Part shown: positions 58,002 to 64,000 of the stretch, one piece after another
How the letters are laid out: each line of letters opens with the position of its first letter
How positions within the stretch are numbered: the stretch's first letter is position 1
Notes under the pieces: model-generated
The model's database searches: none
The model's input: the letters and a program-made list of their open reading frames with translations, nothing else
What the model was told of the DNA's origin: nothing
Translations under genes and position numbers: made by a program
Origin: Ceratotherium simum simum
Lineage: Eukaryota; Chordata; Mammalia; Perissodactyla; Rhinocerotidae
NCBI RefSeq assembly: GCF_000283155.1
Contig: NW_004454193.1
Coordinates: 14,005,610-14,069,609, forward strand
Length of the DNA stretch: 64,000 bases
Direction of reading: 5' to 3'

Positions 58002-59135
58002 TAAATATATAAACCAGTTAACAGTCATTTATTGTCATTATTAACTATCACGTACTGTACATAATTGTATGTACTATATTTTTATGTGACTGACAGCGCA
58101 GTAGGTTTGTTTACACCAATATCACCACAAACGTGAGTAATGTGTTGTGCTATGACATTATGATGACTACAACATCACTAGACAATAGGAATTTTTCAGC
58201 TCCATTATAATCTTATGGGATCACCATCATATATGCAGTCTGTCATTGACCAAAATGTTGTTATATGGCACATGACTATATAGAAAGAATTATACAGGAT
58301 GGCCAAGTAGGGTTTATTGCAGTTGTGCAAGTCTGGTTAAACATTCAGAAATCAATTAATGACATCCATCACATCAACAAACTGAAAAAGAAAAATCTCA
58401 TGATCCTATCAGTAGATACAGGAAAAGAATTTCACAGTATCCAACACCCATTCACGATAAAAACTCTCAGTAAACTAAAAATAGAGGTGAAATTTCTCAA
58501 TTAGACAAAGAATATATACAAAAAACGTACAGTTAACATCATACTTAATGGTGAGAAACTAGAAGCTTTCCCACTAAGATTAGGAACAAGACAAAGATGT
58601 CCCCTATCACCACTGCTTTTCGACACTGTACTTGAAATCCTAGCCAATGCAAGAAGAAAAGAAAAGGAAATAAATTGTAAACATATTGGGAAGGAAGAAA
58701 TAAAATTCCTAGAAAATAACATCAGAGAAAACCTAGATGAACTTGTGTATAGTGATGCCTTCTTAAATACATCACCAAAGGCATGATCCAGGAGGAAAAA
58801 TGAATTGGTAGAGGACAGAGGATTTTTAGAGCAATGAAAATACTCTGTATGTATCTATAACAATGGATGCATGTCATTATACATTTGGTCATACCCATAG
58901 AAAATAGAACACTAAGAGTGAACCCTAATGTAAACTATGGACTTTGGGTGATTATGATGTATCAATGTAGGTTCATCAATTATAACAAATGTACTACTCT
59001 GGTGAGAGATGTTGATAATGTGGGAGTCTATGCATGTGTGGAGGCAGGACATATATGGAACTCTGTACTGTCTCCTTAACTTTGCTTTGAACCTAAAACT
59101 GCTCTAAAAAGATAAAATAGTCTTTAAATATGAAA

Positions 59136-59222
59136 AGAAAAAGAGAATGAACAAATTTAATTACCTGAAATCAGAAATAAGTGTCTAACCAAAAATGTAA
59201 TGGTTTGTAGAAGAATCTAAGC
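59136..59222. other. Short spacer between L1 and hAT fossils
   Basis: No recognised feature. Confidence 0.5.
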
Positions 59223-60932
59223 CAGTAATGTTGGCCAGCCATAAAATGCTTGGGTTTGTGTACAAAAAGAGGCAATTGTTTTTTGATAGATGGATAGTTA
59301 AAGAAATAATTATATTGAAAATTGTAGTAATGTTATGATAAAAAGACTAAAACCATGTTTTACATAAGATGAAAGATTCTCAATTAAGGCAACAAACAAT
59401 TTCCCATAAAATATAAAATATTTCTAACAATATCAATTATCAAGTGACAAAAAATTTAAAAATTTGAAAAATTGCAAATTACTTATCTTTAGTTTTAGAC
59501 TAGTCATGAAATATGAGACACTGCCCAATTAGTATTTGAGTACATTTTAATTTCAAAGTTCTTTGAAATTCACAAAGAATATTGTCAATTCATTTCTAAA
59601 AAATATAATTCATGGCATACATTCTTTTGTATGCATTTAAATTAGATTTAAATTTAATCTAATTTAAAATTAGATTTAAAAAAGAAGTATCTTAGCTATA
59701 TATTTTTCTTAATGTTTCTATGAAGATGCATGGTGCTCCAGCTACGTTAGGTAAAAACATATATTATTTTAATTTAAAATAAGAGACTGATGTTTCCCTT
59801 ATTATTTCATTCAATTGTATGATACATGTTGCAAATTTTTGTGCTGAGTTTCTTGAAAAAGAATTTGTGGAAGGTATCACGGATATAGTCGTTCAAATCT
59901 TTCAGCATGTACATGAGAAGGAAACAAAGAATTTACTGGTCTCAGGTTCTTTGCCAATGCTCATTGGTTGAAATATCAAAGAGCGTTACAACTATTTTCT
60001 GTACTGGTAATTCAAACTCAAGATTTTCTTGAAATAAAGAAATGTTTGCTAAATATTCAATAATCAAAGACAAAACAATTGCAACATGAATTACATTTTC
60101 TCATCAGTATTAAGCTGTATATGGAAGAGCTAAATTTGAAACTTCAAGGGAAATAAAACGTAATTTGTGACAGATATGTAAAAAAATTTATGTTGGAACT
60201 GAAATTTTTCATAAAATAAGTAACTATGATTTATGATATTTTCTAAAATAAGTCAATATGCAGAGATTTTAATTGTAAACATCATGCAAATTGACTACAA
60301 TACAGAAAAAAATGAATACTTTCTGATACGGATACATTTAGTGTTGCCTTTCATTTTATACAACACTCCTTTGACTTTGATGTCTAAAAGAATGAGTTGA
60401 CCCAAGTGCTAGACAACTTACTTTACTTGGACAGGTGTAGTTTTGAAATTAATGTGCTTTTGCTTTAAAGTCAAATCAGTCCTTCTAAAAATGATAAACA
60501 GTTTTGTCACTGTTTATGTGAGCATTAAAAGAAAATTATTTTGGAGCACTCGATTCAGATATTATAAAACTTTTAAGTATATTTGGAATACTAAGGTATG
60601 TGAATTTACTTTTTCAACTGTAAATCGTATGAGATCTAAATATAGATTAAGTGTTTTCAATGACAATTTAGCATCTTAATTGAGAATTGCTATAAGTTAA
60701 AACACATAATGCATATTCAAGAACTAATATGAATAAAATAGAAAAATAAAATATTTTATTAATACTTCTACATATTGATTACATGTTAAAAATGATAATA
60801 TATTGAATATATTGGGTTAAAATATATTATTACAATTAATTGTATATGTTTCTTTTTACTTTTTTAATTTGGCTACTAAAATTTTTAAATTACATATGTA
60901 TCTTGCATTATTATTTCTATTGTTCACCACTG
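59223..60932 (+). mobile_element. hAT (Charlie-like) DNA transposon fossil
   Basis: The candidate left end CAGTAATGTTGGCCAGCC and right end TTGTTCACCACTG (reverse complement CAGTGGTGAACAA) resemble hAT tips starting CAGTG. The 8 bases outside are ATCTAAGC (59215-59222) and GTCTAGAT (60933-60940), which differ only by transitions and could be a decayed 8-bp hAT target duplication. The interior holds hAT transposase text (separate entry). A palindromic AT-rich cluster lies at 59639-59677. Confidence 0.6.
59725..60679 (+). pseudogene. hAT (Charlie-type) transposase pseudogene
   Basis: About 59726-59752 reads MHGAPATLG, matching the conserved 'DGAPAMLG' of Charlie-type hAT transposases. Around 59880-60050, DIVVQIFQHVHEKETKNLL-like text occupies the place of the usual '..HRQALASK..LFxxLCEEM' to 'WLSRGKVL' region. 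The last 78 codons (60443-60679) end in CEFTFSTVNRMRSKYRLS, the C-terminal hAT dimerisation motif ('CEQAFSxMNxxKSKYRxRL'). Stops and shifts separate these blocks. Intact relatives excise and reinsert the element; this one is dead. Confidence 0.7.
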
Positions 60933-60940
60933 GTCTAGAT

Positions 60941-61439
60941 GCTATCAAAACATCTGACTAAAATATCACAATTGATACCTAAATGATTATTTGGCAATTA
61001 ATACATTATAATAATTTGTTCATTTATAAATATTTTTTCAACTCGGATTGAATGTATCTACATTTCCACCAAGTTAAGGTTACTAGATTGGAAATTACAC
61101 TTTATATTATTTTCCCTTTTTTAATATTAATTCTGATGATTTAACTCTCTGCTTCATCTACCACAATTGAGAAAAGTAAGACATTAAAAACATGAAGGGG
61201 TTGTAGTAGAAGCTGAACTTACATTAAAAGAAAAAAATTGACATAGGACGGCAGAAGTGACACATGTTTTGTTGATTTCTTCTAATGACAGCTGGACAGA
61301 ACCATTCAGCAGACCTTTAAGTAAAGTGAATCAAACATGCGATTACTTCATTGTATGGTATTGGACTTAGGAATTGGCTAGATGCTCCCCTTTTGGGTTG
61401 AGTTTGAGAATATTCTTTTCACAAGCATAGAAGACTTGA
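60941..61439. other. AT-rich non-coding DNA
   Basis: No gene. Nothing recognised with confidence. Confidence 0.5.
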
Positions 61440-61665
61440 TTATCATCACCACCATCACCATCAACTTCTTAACTTTTATAAGGAAGTTATTAAGGAGTTT
61501 TTTTGAGTTGGGGTTAGTGCGAGCACTTTAAAGGAATTTTCTCGTTGAATTTTTACAACAATTCTAGGAGGTGAGTTTTCTTATTACTCCCATTATACAG
61601 ATAAGAAAACACACTGGGAAATGGCAAGTTATTTGTATAATGACCAGGGATGTGAGACTATCAGT
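61440..61665 (-). repeat. MIR SINE fossil, minus strand
   Basis: GAGCACTTTAAAGGAATTTT, TTTTTACAACAATTCTAGGA, CCCATTATACAGATAAGAAA and TGGGAAATGGCAAGTTATTT follow the reverse MIR. A CAT/CAC simple tract at 61443-61463 sits at its left edge. Confidence 0.8.
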
Positions 61666-62554
61666 GGCGGTGTACGTGAACTTGTTATTAAGGGAAAAAA
61701 GTGCCACAGAGGATAATATCTATATCCTTTCAGGCCACATTCTTAGCACTAATGTTTGTGATTTAAGACAACCATGATAAGTTTTCTTTTACCTGGCACC
61801 CAGCAAAGATACTGAAAATGAAATATGTCAAAGAAAAGAATTATCCAATTGTGACTTTAATCTTAAAAGGAGGAATAAGGCAGATTTCTTTAAGGAAGGT
61901 CCAACCCAACTCTGCCACTTTGCTACGTTTCCAATCCAAGGAATATGCTGTTCTCCCCCTCTCTGCTGAGCTCCCTACCTTAGCTAGAATGTTTCCTCAT
62001 GTGGTATTCTAGGCAGCTACCATCAATGGATCAGAGCTAGTTCCTGAGTCAGCATACATTTGCCATTCTTGACCCAATATGACAGGTGTATGGAAAAGAT
62101 TCTGGGACCAATTAGAAGAAGGAAAGGAAAATGTGTAAGCAGTAGGAGCAGTAAAAGAAGTCAGCCTGCAGCTTGCAAAGCAGGAGACCATTGCGTGGTT
62201 TCCTGACATTCTCTTCTCTTCTAAGAACCTTGACTGATGAAAAAAGACATAAAAGGGCAAGAGTCAAGAGCCCAATGCACTGCAGAATCTAAAATGCTAA
62301 AGTATCCTAGCAACACAGAAAGATTTTTCTTCTTTTCTGGTGAGAGGGTGTTAAAGGATAAAGCCATGGCATATACGTTGCTTGCCTCCTGGCTCATATG
62401 ACCCACGTCTACAATGATGAGAATTGGTTCTACTGGGTATAAAATCCCACCACTTAGTCTTTCCCAAGGGACTCCACAGTTGAAGGGGTAATACAATCCC
62501 TCTCATCTTCTGTGAATGTGTGCGTATCTGTGTGTTTTATGTCAATATCATTCC
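61666..62554. other. Unique non-coding DNA
   Basis: Frames of 61-91 codons at 61818-62496 lack recognisable domains. Confidence 0.5.
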
Positions 62555-62760
62555 TGTTTTGGGATTTTGTATTTGCTTTTCCTTCTGCCTGAAACACTTT
62601 CTCCCTATGATCTTTACAGATCTTAGATTAAATGTCACAGCAAAGGGAATCTTGAGCTCCTCAACACGAGGGGTCTTACTTGTCTTACTAAAAAATCATC
62701 CCATGGCTAGCCCAGGGCCTGATCGTAAGCCCTCAAATGTTCAAAACTAGATGAATGACT
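62555..62760 (+). repeat. L2 LINE 3' fragment, plus strand
   Basis: CTTCTGCCTGAAACACTTTC, AGATTAAATGTCACAGCAAA and CTAGCCCAGGGCCTGATCGT follow the L2 3' order. Confidence 0.7.
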
Positions 62761-62809
62761 ACATGAAAGAAGAACATTCTTTTGGATGATATTTTTCGGA
62801 TTTCAAAGC

Positions 62810-62970
62810 TCTTTTAACACGTGTAGAATTATCAAAAAGCCTTAGGGGATTAATACTTTATTGTCCTTAATTTTCAGTTGAGGAAGTGAAGGCTCAAATT
62901 AGAAGAAAACTTGCCCAAAGTAACTCAGCAGGCACATAGGAGCTAAGAGTTCTGACTCCATTCCCTGTGT
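62810..62970 (-). repeat. MIR-like fossil, minus strand
   Basis: AGTTGAGGAAGTGAAGGCTC, AACTTGCCCAAAGTAACTCA and GCAGGCACATAGGAGC are reverse MIR words. Confidence 0.75.
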
Positions 62971-63169
62971 TCTTTCTACTACATCAAAGACATAGCTATT
63001 AGGGTTTTGTTCGGGTCTGCTCTGTGGATATGGATTGATAAGAACTGGAAATTTAATGACCCATTCCCATGTTTTGGTCCTTCCTCTCAAATTTGATACT
63101 CTCATTTCCCCATGAGCCCTGAGATTCTAAAGTATTAAATTCTTATAGTTCCTGAAATGTACCTTGTAA

Positions 63170-63480
63170 TTTCCATGCTTTCATAGTTTTACATAAGCCA
63201 TGCCTGCTTTCCAAAACGCCTTTCCTTTTTTTGCCTGCCATTCAAAGTCCTATCTCCAGATATCTTTCTCTAGATAGACTTTTTTGAGCCATTTAGAAAG
63301 AGTCAGTCACACTCTTCTCCCATTTATCCCTGTCTATTGTGCCTGGTACCCATTCCTCATACTGGATTTTCATGTTTTATTTTGCCCATGTACCTACCTG
63401 ATCTTTTCACTAGACAGAATGCACACTTTAGATATTTGGGAACACACAGTGCCCAGCATTTCATGTTAAAAGATTGATAT
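63170..63480 (+). repeat. L2 LINE 3' fragment, plus strand
   Basis: CTGCCATTCAAAGTCCTATC, CATTCCTCATACTGGATTTT and ACACACAGTGCCCAGCATTT follow the L2 3' order, diverged. Confidence 0.6.
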
Positions 63481-63893
63481 TGGGTTCATAGCAAAAACCC
63501 AAAATGTGATTATGTTTTATGGAAGGTTTTTTTTTAAGTATATAGAGAACCAGAATCATTCTCAGCAATTGAAGGAAGAAATCTAATACATTCCCACTGA
63601 GTAACAGAGAAAAAACCTGGATACTTTAAAATAGAGAAATATGTAGGATATGAGGTAATAATTAACCTCTTTATGTGTGCCCAACAGCAATCTTCCATAA
63701 GGGTCAGGCAATTTGTAATGACGATAAAGTTTAGGACATAAAAGGAAGAAAGATTGCTCTCACGAAAGCTCGGTTTCACAAACACTTTTGGGCATTTCCA
63801 ATCAACACAGGTTGTTATATGCAATTGTAATTTTTAAATTTCTTTTTTCTAAAAATGGAAATACCTTTAAAAATCAGTCTTAAGAAAATGCAC
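63481..63893. other. Unique non-coding DNA
   Basis: A 96-codon minus frame at 63534-63824 is unsupported. Confidence 0.5.
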
Positions 63894-64000
63894 TCATCTG
63901 AGGCGAAGTCAAGATGGCGGCGTAGGCAGACTCTGAACTCACCTCCTCCCGTGGACACAGCCAATTTACAACTACTCGTGGAAAAATTACCCCTGAGACA
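63894..64000 (+). mobile_element. 5' end of an apparently young L1 LINE, continues beyond the window
   Basis: GAAGTCAAGATGGCGGCGTA, CTGAACTCACCTCCTCCCGT, GGACACAGCCAATTTACAAC and AATTACCCCTGAGACA are the start of the laurasiatherian-type L1 5' UTR. The GATGGCGGC core is a YY1-type site (reverse complement GCCGCCATC), which in L1 sets the transcription start. No decay is obvious. It is cut by the window edge. Confidence 0.85.

Larger units (their letters stand above)
55090..58278 (-). mobile_element. Tigger-family (pogo/Tc1-mariner) DNA transposon, 3.19 kb, with MER2-like ends
   Basis: Terminal inverted repeats are CAATCGTGCGTTGTTTAATG at the left and, reading inward from the right, TAGTCATGTGCCATATAAC. 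The sub-terminal sequence (GATGGTATAGCCTACTACAC, ATACTGTAGGCAATTGTAAT) matches the MER2 class of mammalian Tigger relatives. The L1 host sequence is interrupted exactly at a TA, which is duplicated (55088-55089 and 58279-58280), the expected Tigger target. It encodes a broken transposase on the minus strand and carries a nested MER2-like element at 57792-58001. Without that insertion it is ~2.98 kb, about full length for an autonomous element. Confidence 0.9.
53461..58762 (+). pseudogene. L1 ORF2 remnant, split by a Tigger transposon
   Basis: The N-terminal endonuclease is readable from about 53465 (LNVNNLNAPI). At the catalytic glutamate of the conserved LQETH motif the codon is CAA (53585-53587), reading LQQTH, so this residue is lost. 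Further on, SPIMIGDFNTSLSKMDR (about 53870) and the linker (RKLIGKSTSPKVGSENIN near 54488) are clear. The reverse-transcriptase text stops at 55089, where the Tigger enters within the conserved 'QQCIKRI' segment, and resumes at 58281 (MILSVDTGKEFHSIQHPF near 58402, motif A counterpart). The YADD block and most of the C-terminal half are deleted. Not functional. Confidence 0.88.
51038..59135 (+). mobile_element. Old L1 LINE with 5' UTR, host of nested insertions
   Basis: The 5' UTR runs from about 51038 (GGGACTTCTGGTCCCC) through CATCAACAACTCTTCTTGGA. ORF1-like sequence occupies about 51880-53090, ORF2 about 53460-58760. The 3' UTR ends near 59135 (GAGTGAACCCTAATGTAAAC at 58916, ACTATGGACTTTGGGTGATT, AACCTAAAACTGCTCTAAAA). 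The ~8.1 kb includes an ERE (52493-52750) and a 3.2-kb Tigger transposon (55090-58278), leaving ~4.65 kb of L1. Deletions near 58710 and 58800 removed much of the ORF2 3' half. It is one of the few old L1 copies here that still has its 5' end. Confidence 0.9.

Noticed and set aside
1..64000. CRISPR arrays, operons, phage or plasmid features
   Set aside because: No regularly spaced direct repeats, no dense coding, and SINE/LINE content shows a mammalian nuclear genome.
1..64000. Host protein-coding exons or CpG-island promoter
   Set aside because: No frame has the combination of recognisable protein text and splice signals, and no GC-rich island was seen; short exons of unknown genes cannot be excluded by eye.

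Overview
This is a stretch of mammalian nuclear DNA, most likely from a horse or close relative (Equus, order Perissodactyla). The diagnostic signal is the tRNA-derived ERE SINE family, present in at least thirteen copies. They carry the GGGCCGGCCC head, a tRNA-like A/B-box region, and either the ERE1 tail (CATACAACTA, GGGGCTTTGGGGG) or the ERE2/3 tail (GGAAGATnGGCACAGATGTTAGC). The rest is AT-rich with old L1, L2, MIR, DNA-transposon and LTR remnants, as expected of placental mammals. I found no gene of the host animal: no convincing exon series, no CpG island, no tRNA or rRNA gene, and nothing prokaryotic (no operon, CRISPR array or phage). Nearly all open reading frames over 60 codons are chance frames or lie inside repeats.

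Layout. 1-13.5 kb: unique AT-rich DNA with six ERE insertions, including a pair stacked at one target site (3.67-4.10 kb). 13.5-14.6 kb: a truncated minus-strand L1 whose middle is a 950-base run of N. 14.6-31 kb: L2 and MIR fossils, a minus-strand solo LTR with a 4-bp target duplication (18.48-18.96 kb), EREs and old L1 3' ends. 31-36 kb: an L1 3' end, a second solo LTR with a 50-bp tandem repeat, and a Tigger element that has lost its catalytic centre but keeps both transposase ends. 38-42.3 kb: a decayed L1 on the plus strand. 42.7-51 kb: an orphan L1 5' fragment, a third LTR, L2/MIR and one ERE. 51-59.1 kb: a nested complex, with an old L1 carrying a 3.2-kb Tigger DNA transposon (itself carrying a smaller MER2-like element) and an ERE. 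59.2-60.9 kb: a hAT/Charlie-like transposon fossil. 61-63.5 kb: MIR and L2 remnants. 63.9-64.0 kb: the first ~107 bases of an apparently young L1 that continues past the window.

Coding content is therefore limited to dead transposon genes: L1 ORF1/ORF2 remnants, two Tigger (pogo/CENP-B-like) transposases and one hAT transposase. None looks functional; each has in-frame stops, frameshifts, lost catalytic residues or large deletions. They do not form a pathway. What can be read is their order of insertion: old L1 first, then Tigger, then the MER2-like element, with the EREs and the young L1 last. I see no evidence for a new biological system here; the most informative objects are the 51-59 kb nested complex, the two Tigger elements and the recent ERE/L1 insertions.
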